Part shown: piece after piece, positions 53,512 through 64,000 of the stretch
How positions within the stretch are numbered: position 1 is the first letter of the stretch
How the letters are laid out: every line of letters begins with the position of its first letter
Source: Spongiibacter taiwanensis
GTDB lineage: Bacteria; Pseudomonadota; Gammaproteobacteria; Pseudomonadales; Spongiibacteraceae
DNA: 64,000 nucleotides
Direction: 5' to 3'
Assembly (NCBI RefSeq): GCF_023702635.1
Contig: NZ_CP098455.1
Coordinates: forward strand, 1,054,001 to 1,118,000
Made by a program: the position numbers and the translations under genes
Notes under the pieces: model-generated
Seen by the model: the letters and a program-made list of their open reading frames with translations, nothing else
Told to the model about the DNA's origin: nothing
Databases searched by the model: none

Positions 53512-54614
53512 GGCCTGGCCGCCTCGGCCCGGCGCAACACTCGGGCATCGGGAAGCTCCCGCTGAGATTGCCAATTTTCCCTGGCCATTTTCAGGGCAGT
53601 GGCATGATTCTTATCTGCCAACAATAGATAGTCAGCGTAGCCGCGTTTGTTCAAAAATTCTCCTCGCCACCGCGCCTCTTCAAATCGATCGCCAAGGGTT
53701 GCAAGCAAGTCAGCACCTTCCGGACCGGACAACACCTTTGCGCGGCACAGAGCTATATTATCCACGGACAACCTGCCCTCCGTTAACGCTAACACCGCCT
53801 CGTCTTTGCTGCGAAGCACCAGCACCTCGCACAACCGGCTGGCGCTATAAACATTCCCAGGCTCCAGATTGAGCGCCAATTGCCAGTAGGTTTCCGCCGC
53901 AGCCAAATCTTGGTGGCGCTCGGCAATATCGGCCAACGTTGCCACCGCCCACTGGCGGGAATCATCCAGCTTCGTCAGCCCCGCACCGGCCAGGGCCTGC
54001 TTCAAATCCTTGAAGGCGGCAGCACCCTCACCGTCATTTATCGCCCGAAGATGAGCGTGACAGCTTGCTGAGTAAAGATCTGTATCAGTACTGAGCCTGT
54101 CGCAGGCCGCCCTTGCCGAGCCATAATGACCCTGCACGAAGGCAATATTAAACTGCATCAACCGCGCCTGACGCCGGGTCTCAGGCGAAGCCGCCGCTTT
54201 TCGCAAGTCTTCTTCTGCCGAGGAAAACTGATGCAAACTCTGTCGCACCGCTGCGCGATAAAGGAAGAAAAACCCATCGCGCTCCTCCGCTGAGATCGCA
54301 AGCAGGGAGCGCTGGGCATCCCCAAGATATCGCAGATCAGCCGACTCGCGATAGGACGCCAGCGCCCGTCGCGACGCGGCCAAGAGAGCAGAAGCGGAGG
54401 CAGTTGAGCCAGGCACAACCTCGGCCTGCTCGACGCGAATAACCACCACCTCCCTGTCGGCGGGGCGGGATATCGGCGGTTGGGCAGCACTGAGACTGCT
54501 CACCAATACACCCCAAAGAAGGCAGCAACCCAAGCGCCCAAGTCTCGGCCGGGTATGCTGCAGTTCTACGGTGCGACGATAAACAGTCCAGCGCAACAAG
54601 GGCCGCGAATCCAC
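53508..54614 (-). CDS. Exported TPR-repeat protein
   Basis: The 368-residue product has an N-terminal signal segment (CCLLWGVLVSSLSA) and helical repeats: LAASRRALASYRESADLRYLGDAQ, FSSAEEDLRKAAASPETRRQ and ETYWQLALNLEPGNVYSASRL, typical of tetratricopeptide repeats. It begins 3 bp after the small lipoprotein gene and overlaps the HupE-like gene. It presumably scaffolds a partner in the periplasm; that is inference. No enzyme motif is seen. Confidence 0.8.
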   Translation of the reverse strand: MDSRPLLRWTVYRRTVELQHTRPRLGRLGCCLLWGVLVSSLSAAQPPISRPADREVVVIRVEQAEVVPGSTASASALLAASRRALASYRESADLRYLGDAQRSLLAISAEERDGFFFLYRAAVRQSLHQFSSAEEDLRKAAASPETRRQARLMQFNIAFVQGHYGSARAACDRLSTDTDLYSASCHAHLRAINDGEGAAAFKDLKQALAGAGLTKLDDSRQWAVATLADIAERHQDLAAAETYWQLALNLEPGNVYSASRLCEVLVLRSKDEAVLALTEGRLSVDNIALCRAKVLSGPEGADLLATLGDRFEEARWRGEFLNKRGYADYLLLADKNHATALKMARENWQSQRELPDARVLRRAEAARP

Positions 54615-54617
54615 GTG

Positions 54618-54854
54618 CTAATTCAACGCAGCATCGGCTGCGTCGTCTTCGCCACCGGAGCGGATTTCCAGGTCGTTAATGGCGACAGGGTCATCGTTGG
54701 GGCTTTGAGCAATGACTTGATTTAACAACGCCCCACCGGCAACCGACGATTCCTCGCCACCCCGGTTACCACCATCGTATTTGCTGTCATTGTTGCAGGC
54801 TGTTAACAGCAGCGCCGCGCTGACCACGATCAAGCTCTTGGATAATGAGCGCAT
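54618..54854 (-). CDS. Small lipoprotein of the DUF4331 operon
   Basis: The 78-residue product has a lipobox (AALLLTAC) and a short acidic, Gly-rich mature part (NNDSKYDGGNRGGEESS; GGEDDAADAALN). It is not a recognised family. It sits 11 bp after the DUF4331 gene and 3 bp before the TPR gene, so it is almost certainly co-transcribed. An anchor or adaptor role is a guess. Confidence 0.65.
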   Translation of the reverse strand: MRSLSKSLIVVSAALLLTACNNDSKYDGGNRGGEESSVAGGALLNQVIAQSPNDDPVAINDLEIRSGGEDDAADAALN

Positions 54855-54865
54855 ACCTCCCCCTC

Positions 54866-56482
54866 TCAATTCGACGATACAGTGACGGCCGCTGCGGCAG
54901 ACTCATTCGGTGAGCCTGGCACGGGTGTCGCAAGATAGGGGAACGTGGTTTGGAAGTCGGCCAAGTTGGGCAGCGCACCATCATTCACGACCACGCCGGG
55001 ATTAACCACCTGGGGCTCAGACCCCGCCAGACTGCATGTCTGTACACCGTTTTCTCCCAGCAGTGCGCCCTCGGCAACCGTCAACGCGATATCCACGACA
55101 TCGTCGGTCACTCGACGCCCGTTGGGGAAGCCCGCCAGATCACAGCCGATAAATCCGAGATCGCTATAGCCTGCACCGCCGGGCAGAACAGGGTCGATCG
55201 CCGTGTTCAGCCGCAGCATTTCGCCAGGCGTGGTCAGGTTTGCCGGAGCGGTAAATTTGAAACTGGCTGGGGTGTCTGTCTCTGCGGTAGTGACACCCGT
55301 GACAAACACGGCCAGCAGATCTGTCCTGCCGCCTTCGGGCATGGGCGCCGGCACATCAAACAACACCTCTACCAGCACGGGCAGGGTGGGATACAGCACG
55401 TAGGGGGCAAAATTGCCGACGTCATCCTTGGGCTCAGAAGCGTTGAACTTGTCTTTATCGGTGATCCCAATGACGACTTCATTCACCAGCGGGTTGCCCA
55501 GTCGCGACACCTGCGTCCAGGCACCCAGCTCTACTGAAGGGCCTTTGCCATTGGCATTCGCCGTGGCGCCCGCCGGAGCAGGATTTAAAATACGTCCCTG
55601 TGGCTTGCTAGCGGTTGTCCATGCGCCAATCACGGGATCGTCGCCGCTGGTCAGGCAGCTTATCGGCAGCTCAAGCGCGAGGGACGTCACGTTCTTGTCG
55701 CCAATGGTATTGCTGCGAGAATTCCGCGCGCCAAGGGGATTGAGGTTGATTTGGTCAAACACTTCGCCAAGGTTTACCACAAAGCCTTCGCGACGCTGAC
55801 CAACAAACATCCTTGCACCGGATGCCTGACACCCAGGCACGTCGATGTCGTAGACAAACTGCGAGGCGTAGCCCGCATAATCTGGAATGGTCTTCTCACC
55901 CATATTGTCCACCGGCTTGGTGAACGTCGACTCTCCCGAGCCAGTTTCCGTGACCGCTGCGCTTTGCCCACTGCGCCGATCACCCGTCACCAGCGCCACC
56001 GAGAAGGTCTCGACCACGTTGAGCAGGCCGGGAGTGCTACCTGAACCTGGCCCCACGGCCGCCAAAGGAACCTGCACGCCGCCATTCCCGGTATCGACCT
56101 CGCCGTTAGTGATCAAACCGGCTGCCGTCGCCTGCCCGTACTGGTTGTCGAATTGAAATTGAAAGGTGAGGTCTTCTTCCGCATCACCGTCGTTGTCGAT
56201 ATGAATTTCGTACAAGGCATTGGGATCGAGGGTGAAATAGTTCGGTCCGCCGTAGGCGTCCTGAAGTGGCTGGTAGTTAGCAATGATCGTGACAAAGCCT
56301 TCACGATTCTGCTCGTAGCTTCTAAACATGTAAAAGTCGGTGCCATCCACTTTCGGTGAGCCAGCAATAAATGGCGCCTCCCGATGACTCGAGGCAAGCG
56401 CATTGACAGCCCCACCGGCGACAGAAACAGTAACCAAAGCAGCGGCCAGAGACCGCGGCGAAAACGGACGAGACGGAACCAT
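54866..56482 (-). CDS. Secreted DUF4331 protein
   Basis: The 538-residue product starts at ATG 56482 (GGGG nearby) with a signal peptide (LVTVSVAGGAVNALA) and the diagnostic DUF4331 opening SSHREAPFI...DGTDFYMFRS. A calcium-type acidic loop D-N-D-G-D-A-E-E-D at residues 96-104 sits in YEIHIDNDGDAEEDLTFQF. The rest is beta-rich with no enzymatic motif I recognise. The family is widespread and functionally undefined. It leads a four-gene operon ending in the HupE/UreJ-like gene. Confidence 0.85.
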   Translation of the reverse strand: MVPSRPFSPRSLAAALVTVSVAGGAVNALASSHREAPFIAGSPKVDGTDFYMFRSYEQNREGFVTIIANYQPLQDAYGGPNYFTLDPNALYEIHIDNDGDAEEDLTFQFQFDNQYGQATAAGLITNGEVDTGNGGVQVPLAAVGPGSGSTPGLLNVVETFSVALVTGDRRSGQSAAVTETGSGESTFTKPVDNMGEKTIPDYAGYASQFVYDIDVPGCQASGARMFVGQRREGFVVNLGEVFDQINLNPLGARNSRSNTIGDKNVTSLALELPISCLTSGDDPVIGAWTTASKPQGRILNPAPAGATANANGKGPSVELGAWTQVSRLGNPLVNEVVIGITDKDKFNASEPKDDVGNFAPYVLYPTLPVLVEVLFDVPAPMPEGGRTDLLAVFVTGVTTAETDTPASFKFTAPANLTTPGEMLRLNTAIDPVLPGGAGYSDLGFIGCDLAGFPNGRRVTDDVVDIALTVAEGALLGENGVQTCSLAGSEPQVVNPGVVVNDGALPNLADFQTTFPYLATPVPGSPNESAAAAVTVSSN

Positions 56483-56729
56483 ATAACCCCCTAACGAGTT
56501 GTGAGCGTCGGCAAGCCTAGTGCATCCACAATGGGAAGAGAGCACACCGATCCTGCGACAAAAATTTCGAGCCAGTTTTGATACCCGCGCTACCGCTTAT
56601 TGTTAATTTCCAGCCCCGACAATCATGCAACGGTCAAAAAGTCGCATGCGGCACAGGGCAGGCGCAGCACCAAACTTCCCAGTGCTACGACCGAGTGACG
56701 GAGAACAGATCAGAAAAAAGAGAGGAAAT

Positions 56730-56752
56730 GTCCCGGCGAGGGCCGCCGGGAC
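56730..56752 (-). terminator. Likely terminator of clpB
   Basis: GTCCCGGCG/CGCCGGGAC (9 bp, loop of 5) lies 15 bp after the clpB stop; the minus strand continues ATTTCCTCTCTTTTTT. Confidence 0.7.
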
Positions 56753-56766
56753 GAAAGGAAGGAAAA

Positions 56767-59358
<2,592 letters not shown>

Positions 59359-59421
59359 CGGATTTTCTCCCCAATGTGTCGCGTGGGCAGGCCTCACTCG
59401 CCGCCCTTATCTTGCTGTTAA

Positions 59422-59449
59422 AAATGGGGGCTCGGCGGTTGTTTTCAAG
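59422..59449 (-). promoter_or_regulatory. clpB: Sigma-32 heat-shock promoter of clpB
   Basis: On the minus strand CTTGAA (59449-59444) and CCCCATTT (59429-59422) are separated by 14 bp, close to the sigma-32 consensus CTTGAA-N14-CCCCATNT, 63 bp upstream of the clpB ATG. Confidence 0.88.
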
Positions 59450-59480
59450 AGGACACGACCAGCATAGGGGCTTGTACTGA

Positions 59481-60248
59481 TCAGTCTTTGATGTAAATCA
59501 AGCTTGCCTGACGGCCGCAGCGATGGTCTCGCCGGAAGGAATACAGCATTTTGTCATCGCGAAAGGTGCAGTAGTCACTTGCGCCGACCCAGGTCAGGCC
59601 CAGGGCACGAAGCTGCGCGCCAGCCAACCCCGACAGGTCAGCAAGAAAGTGCCCATCGCGATGGGGAGAGGGAAGAAAATACCGACTCATTTCCGAGGCG
59701 GACAGCCCGGCAAATCGGTTCAAGAACGCCTCGCGGACCTCAGCGCCGACTTCAAAATGGGGCTGGGAAATGCCGGGACCGATCCAGGCCATCAGCTGCC
59801 CAGGCGCTCCCGAAAATGCCGTGACGGTATTGGCGAGCACACCCTCACAAAGACCCCGCCAACCCGCATGGGCAGCGCCAACCCAATCGCCATCAACACT
59901 ACACAGCAGCACCGGCAGGCAGTCTGCAGTCATAATCGCGCATGCAACACCCGGCCGCTGGGTGACCGCGGCGTCGGCCTCGGTTTCCTGCCAGGCCATG
60001 GCGCCAACCTCGATCACGCGGGTGCTGTGCACTTGCTTCAGCCAGGCAATGTCCCTCAGACCGTCGCAGGCTGCCAGCAGTTGGCGACGATTGTCCTCAA
60101 CCACCGCAGAATCATCCCCCACATGCTGGGCGAGATTAAATCCGCCAAAGCCCGCACTGCCGACACCGGGTTGCCCGCCAGGCGGCAAACGCAGGCTGGA
60201 TACCGCCCTAATGTTGCCAGGTGCCGGCCAATCCGGGTGGAGAAACAC
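59481..60248 (-). CDS. pgeF: Peptidoglycan editing factor PgeF (YfiH, multicopper-type fold)
   Basis: PgeF removes wrong UDP-MurNAc-Ser intermediates during peptidoglycan synthesis; family members also hydrolyse purine nucleosides. The 255-residue product has the characteristic His/Cys motifs: LKQVHS, VACAIMTADCLPVLLC, VGAAHAGWRGLCEGVL and TFRDDKMLYSFRRDHRCGRQ. The start is GTG 60248, overlapping the rluD stop by 1 bp, so it is coupled to rluD. Confidence 0.92.
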   Translation of the reverse strand: MFLHPDWPAPGNIRAVSSLRLPPGGQPGVGSAGFGGFNLAQHVGDDSAVVEDNRRQLLAACDGLRDIAWLKQVHSTRVIEVGAMAWQETEADAAVTQRPGVACAIMTADCLPVLLCSVDGDWVGAAHAGWRGLCEGVLANTVTAFSGAPGQLMAWIGPGISQPHFEVGAEVREAFLNRFAGLSASEMSRYFLPSPHRDGHFLADLSGLAGAQLRALGLTWVGASDYCTFRDDKMLYSFRRDHRCGRQASLIYIKD

Positions 60249-61204
60249 TAGCCCCGGTCCTCTTCGGCCAGAATTGCCAGTAGTGCTTTCATGTCATCGG
60301 GCAGCGGCACCTCCCAACTCAGGGTATCGCCAGTGACTGGATGCTCGAGCTCCAGCTTGCGGGCATGCAGGGCCTGCCGGGGAAATTCGCGCAACGCAGA
60401 AATCAGGCGCTCGCTGGCGCCTTTTGGCAGCTTGGGCCGGCCTGCATACAGTGGATCGCCAATCAGCGGGTAATTGATATGGGCCATATGCACCCGAATC
60501 TGGTGGGTGCGGCCGGTTTCCAGGAAGCAGCGTATGTGACAGTGATGAGCAAAACGCTTCACCATCCGGTAATGGGTAATTGCCTCTTTGCCGCCAATCT
60601 GGGCCACCGCCATTTTGACTCGCTGGCGCGGATGACGGCCGATGGGCTCATCGACGGTACCGCCACCGGTGGGCACCCCCAGCACCACGGCATCGTATTC
60701 CCGGTGAACGTCCCGGGCCTGCAGCTGAGCGACCAGATTACTGTGTGCAGTCAACGACTTAGCCACCACCATCAGACCGCTGGTCTCCCGATCCAGGCGG
60801 TGAACGATGCCCGCCCGGGGCAGGTTTTCCTGGCCCGGATTGTGGGCCAATAGGGCATTAAGCAGGGTGCCAGCCGGATTACCCGCACCGGGGTGAACCA
60901 CCAGGCCCGCGGGCTTGTTGAGCACCAGAATATCGTCGTCTTCAAAGACGATATCGAGGGGGATCGATTCCGCCAGCCAGTCGCCCTCGGGCTTGAGCGT
61001 CGCGTCCAGCCCCAGCTCATCTCCCGGTGCCACCTTGTCCTTGGGCCGGGCGGAACCGCCGTTGAGCGTCAGCTCACCGCTCTTGATCCAAGACTGGAGG
61101 CGAGAGCGGGAATACTCCGGGAACAAGTCACTGGCCGCCTGGTCAAAACGGGCGCCGCTCAGGGTGGGGGGCACGATCTCTTGCCGCTGAATGTTATCCG
61201 CCAT
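60248..61204 (-). CDS. rluD: 23S rRNA pseudouridine synthase RluD
   Basis: RluD makes pseudouridines 1911, 1915 and 1917 of 23S rRNA. The 318-residue product has an N-terminal S4 RNA-binding domain (GARFDQAASDLFPEYSRSRLQSWIKSGELTLNG) and the catalytic core with PAGLVVHPGAGN and the active-site Asp in RLDRETSGLMVVAKS. Length is close to E. coli RluD (326). It is divergent from bamD. Confidence 0.96.
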   Translation of the reverse strand: MADNIQRQEIVPPTLSGARFDQAASDLFPEYSRSRLQSWIKSGELTLNGGSARPKDKVAPGDELGLDATLKPEGDWLAESIPLDIVFEDDDILVLNKPAGLVVHPGAGNPAGTLLNALLAHNPGQENLPRAGIVHRLDRETSGLMVVAKSLTAHSNLVAQLQARDVHREYDAVVLGVPTGGGTVDEPIGRHPRQRVKMAVAQIGGKEAITHYRMVKRFAHHCHIRCFLETGRTHQIRVHMAHINYPLIGDPLYAGRPKLPKGASERLISALREFPRQALHARKLELEHPVTGDTLSWEVPLPDDMKALLAILAEEDRG

Positions 61205-61289
61205 AGGCTTCTTTATACCACCCCGTCGCTGTGGTTAAATAGCAGGCCCTCGGGGTACCGGGTTCACATCCGCTATTTGGAAACAATAA

Positions 61290-62156
61290 ATGAAAGCAGT
61301 ATTCAAGGTCATCGCACTTCTCCTGCTCAGCGCCATTGTCGCTGGCTGCGCAGGCGAACAGGAAAAGCCCGAGAGTTCTGAGCGGGAGCTTTACGAAACG
61401 GCGCAAGGCTACATCAAAAGCAAAAACTTTTCACTGGCTGTGCAAAACCTGCAATTGCTGGAAAGCCGCTTCCCTTTCGGCCCCTATGCCGAACAGGCCC
61501 AGCTGGAAATCATTTATGCCCACTACCGCAGCGGTGACAACGAAGCTGCCGTCGCCGCCGCCGACCGTTTTATTCGCCTCCACCCCCGCCATGAGAGCGT
61601 CGACTACGCCTACTACATGCGCGGCCTGGCCAACTACACCCAGGGCGAAGGCCTGTTGGATCGTTTCCTGACCACCGACACCACCTCCCGCGACCCCGGC
61701 GCCGCCACCGAATCCTTTGACGATTTCCGCCAACTGCTGCAGCGCTTCCCCAACAGCGCCTACGCCGACGATGCCCGGGCGCGGATGATCCACCTGCGCA
61801 ACCGCCTGGCCCGCTATGAAATCAATGTGGCCAACTACTACTTCAAGCGCAAAGCCTACCTCGCCGCCGCCAACCGCGGCCGCTACGTAGTCGAAAATAT
61901 GCCCCAGACCAAAGCCGTGCCCGACGCCCTGGCGGTGATGGTGCAGGCCTACCTGTTACTGGGCATGAAGGATCTGGCCGAACAGCCCCTGATGGTGTTG
62001 CGGCAAAACTTCCCCGACCACCCGTCCCTGGACAAGAACGGCAACTTTGTCAGCCAGGTGGGGCTGGATGGTGAGCGTTCGATCATCAACAAAGCGACCC
62101 TGGGGTTGATTGACCGCTATGAGCCACCGCGGTTTGATAATCGCAATCAGGAGTGA
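61290..62156 (+). CDS. bamD: Outer membrane assembly lipoprotein BamD
   Basis: BamD is an essential lipoprotein of the Bam complex, which folds and inserts outer-membrane beta barrels. The 288-residue product has a lipobox (IVAGCAGE) and five TPR repeats: [58 protein letters not shown] and [21 protein letters not shown] terminator follows. It is divergent from the rluD-pgeF-clpB set, as in pseudomonads. Confidence 0.96.
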   Translation: MKAVFKVIALLLLSAIVAGCAGEQEKPESSERELYETAQGYIKSKNFSLAVQNLQLLESRFPFGPYAEQAQLEIIYAHYRSGDNEAAVAAADRFIRLHPRHESVDYAYYMRGLANYTQGEGLLDRFLTTDTTSRDPGAATESFDDFRQLLQRFPNSAYADDARARMIHLRNRLARYEINVANYYFKRKAYLAAANRGRYVVENMPQTKAVPDALAVMVQAYLLLGMKDLAEQPLMVLRQNFPDHPSLDKNGNFVSQVGLDGERSIINKATLGLIDRYEPPRFDNRNQE

Positions 62157-62183
62157 TTGCAGAGTATTAGAATAATCTCGAAT

Positions 62184-62210
62184 AAGTGGGCCGTTAGGCC
62201 CACTTTTCGT
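62184..62210 (+). terminator. Rho-independent terminator after bamD
   Basis: AAGTGGGCC and GGCCCACTT form a 9-bp stem with a GTTA loop, followed by TTCGTTTT. Confidence 0.88.
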
Positions 62211-62386
62211 TTTGGGGGCGGGTTTTGTTGGTTGACGGAGTTTACTGCGCCCTGGTCGCTCCGAGCATTGCCCAGTTTGCGGAAGTGGCTTGCGGAAGTG
62301 GCTGCAAGCACGTGCTTTACTCGGGCATGCTGAGCCTGGCCCTGCAGGCACCAATACCCACCAGCAACCCCCTGAGGTTCAAGAGC

Positions 62387-64000
62387 TCAATCGCCAATCG
62401 GCCATTTCTGCGTAATCGGATACCGCCGATCCCGGCCAAAGCCCCGTTCGGTGATACGCGTACCTATCGGCGCCTGCCGACGCTTATACTCGTTAAGATC
62501 AACAAGTCGCAGCACGTGGTACACCGTCTCCCGATGATATCCGGCAGCGATAATCGTCTCAGCGCTTTCATCCCGCTCGATGTAGCGCTCCAGAATCTGG
62601 TCCAATACGCTGTAGGGTGGCAAGCTGTCTTCGTCTTTCTGATCCGGCGCCAGTTCCGCCGAAGGCGGCCGGGTAATCACCCGCTCGGGAATCGCTGGCG
62701 ACAAGGTATTGCGGTAGCGAGCCAGCTCAAACACCCGCACCTTGCTCACGTCTTTCAGTACATCAAAGCCGCCGGCCATATCGCCGTACAGCGTCGAATA
62801 ACCCACCGCCACTTCGCTCTTATTGCCGGTGGTTAACACCAGATAACCTTTCTTGTTAGAGATGGCCATCAACAGCACACCGCGACACCGAGCCTGCAGG
62901 TTCTCTTCGGTTTTGTCGACCGGGAGCCCGGCAAACTCATCGCTCAAGGTAGCCATAAAGCTGTCGTAGATGCTCTCAATGGGCATCACCTTGTACTCCA
63001 CCCCCAGTAGCTTGGCCTGAGCAGCCGCATCCTCAATACTCATCGACGAGGTATAGCGGAATGGCATCATGACCGCTTCCACTCGATCCGCACCCAAAGC
63101 GTCCACGGCGATCGCCAGGGTTAATCCGGAGTCAATGCCACCGGACAGGCCTAAGACAACCCCCTTGAAACCGTTCTTATTGACATAGTCCCGAACCCCT
63201 AACACGAGGGTCTGGTAAATATCCTCCATCACCGGCTTCAAGTCAGTGACCTGCCCCTCGTCAAAGCGCAGCCGTTCACCATCCCAATGGGCCGTGACAC
63301 ACTGCAGACTCTCTTCGTAGGCTGGACTGCGGGCAATCAATTCCCCCTCGGCAGACACCACCATGGAGGCGCCATCAAAGACAAGTTCATCCTGGCCGCC
63401 CACCAGATTGCAATACACCACGGGCATACGCCCCTGCCAGGCGCGTTGGGCTAACAAGGCCTCGCGTTCAATTTGCTTGCCGGCGTGGAATGGCGAGGCG
63501 CTGAGGTTCAACATCAGTTGCGCGCCCTTTGCCCGGGCCTTACTTGTGGGCGCGTCTTCCCACACATCCTCACAGATACTGATCGCCGTCGGCACGCCGC
63601 AAATATCCATCACCAGGGTCTCTTTACCCTCCTGGAAATAGCGTTTTTCGTCGAATACCCGGTAGTTTGGCAGACACTGTTTAAAATACTCATTGACCAA
63701 GCGGCCGCCATAAAACACACCCGCCGCGTTGTAGAGTTTGCCATCGATATAACGCGGGTAGCCCAGTACCAGGTAGCAGTGTTGCGAATGGGGAGCGATA
63801 CGCTGCAGCGCCCGCTCGACGCGGTGGGCGATACTCGAGCGCAGCAGGAGGTCCTCGGGCGGGTAGCCAGTAACCACCAGCTCGGGAAACATAATCAGGT
63901 CGGGCGAGTATTGAGAAAGGCTGCTTTCTACCGCAGCAATAATTTTGTCTGTATTTCCAGCAATATCACCCACCGTCGGATTGACCTGGGCCATTACGAT
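62387..64000 (-). CDS. nadE: Glutamine-dependent NAD+ synthase (5' end outside window)
   Basis: NadE makes NAD+ from deamido-NAD+, with ammonia from glutamine. The readable frame has an N-terminal nitrilase-type glutaminase (Glu in FPELVVTGYPPEDLL, Cys in YCNLVGGQDELVFDG) and a C-terminal synthetase with P-loop LGLSGGIDSGLTLAIA and GNKSEVAVGYSTLYGDMAGGF. The frame stays open past the Met at 63994 (preceded by Ile-Val) and the family has a few more residues before it, so the true start is beyond the right edge. At least 537 residues are present. Confidence 0.95.
   Translation of the reverse strand: MVMAQVNPTVGDIAGNTDKIIAAVESSLSQYSPDLIMFPELVVTGYPPEDLLLRSSIAHRVERALQRIAPHSQHCYLVLGYPRYIDGKLYNAAGVFYGGRLVNEYFKQCLPNYRVFDEKRYFQEGKETLVMDICGVPTAISICEDVWEDAPTSKARAKGAQLMLNLSASPFHAGKQIEREALLAQRAWQGRMPVVYCNLVGGQDELVFDGASMVVSAEGELIARSPAYEESLQCVTAHWDGERLRFDEGQVTDLKPVMEDIYQTLVLGVRDYVNKNGFKGVVLGLSGGIDSGLTLAIAVDALGADRVEAVMMPFRYTSSMSIEDAAAQAKLLGVEYKVMPIESIYDSFMATLSDEFAGLPVDKTEENLQARCRGVLLMAISNKKGYLVLTTGNKSEVAVGYSTLYGDMAGGFDVLKDVSKVRVFELARYRNTLSPAIPERVITRPPSAELAPDQKDEDSLPPYSVLDQILERYIERDESAETIIAAGYHRETVYHVLRLVDLNEYKRRQAPIGTRITERGFGRDRRYPITQKWPIGD

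Noticed and set aside
59523-60251. A 242-codon plus-strand frame opposite pgeF
   Set aside because: The minus-strand reading has all PgeF motifs; the plus-strand one has none.

Overview
The window reads as a stretch of chromosome from an aerobic, free-living, probably marine gammaproteobacterium. The evidence is gene order: dsbD-aroQ-accB-accC-prmA-DUF3426-dusB-fis-purH-purD-hybrid kinase follows the arrangement around retS in Pseudomonas, rluD-pgeF-clpB opposite bamD matches the pseudomonad order, and crp/vfr-osmC-coq7 sit together. Unlinked housekeeping blocks, several DUF families common in Cellvibrionales/Spongiibacter-like genomes, and intergenic repeats point to that neighbourhood, but the family-level placement is inference. 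Protein genes fill almost the whole window. I see no rRNA, tRNA, CRISPR array, prophage or plasmid module.

1-14 kb holds envelope and accessory genes: the 3'-truncated opgG (osmoregulated periplasmic glucan), a PQQ-type sugar dehydrogenase, a small RlpA-like lipoprotein, a Fur-box-preceded gene, an MscS channel, a DUF481 outer membrane protein, an isolated cobyrinate synthase/CbiZ pair, a glutamate-receptor-like channel with a K+ selectivity filter, a GH13 sugar phosphorylase and a ketopantoate-reductase homologue. 14-25 kb has an acyl-CoA desaturase, a DUF2157/GDYXXLXY membrane pair, a Kef-type antiporter, a DUF1295 protein, a LOG-family hydrolase, a ModF-like double ATPase and exonuclease III.

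25.3-27.3 kb is a repeat-rich, gene-poor patch in which an intact IS481-type element sits inside one of two inverted copies of an intergenic repeat. PBP1b, adenosine kinase, a YajG lipoprotein/DUF2333 pair and a copper chaperone follow. 33.4-49 kb is the conserved core: thiol-disulfide transfer (DsbD), dehydroquinase, acetyl-CoA carboxylase BCCP/biotin carboxylase, PrmA, DusB-Fis, PurH-PurD, a RetS-like hybrid kinase, ubiquinone hydroxylase Coq7, OsmC and Crp/Vfr. 49-52 kb is ilvIN with its leader.

52.4-56.5 kb is a tightly packed four-gene operon: a secreted DUF4331 protein, a small lipoprotein, a TPR protein and a HupE/UreJ membrane protein. Acidic DxDxD loops occur in both the DUF4331 and the HupE product. 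This is the best candidate here for a poorly described system. The window ends with heat-shock clpB (a near-consensus sigma-32 promoter is visible), pgeF, rluD, bamD and a 5'-truncated nadE.

The most striking non-coding signal is a 268-333 bp palindromic element present twice (21.5 and 30.7 kb). Its copies differ by compensatory stem changes and by paired insertions, as expected if folding is conserved.
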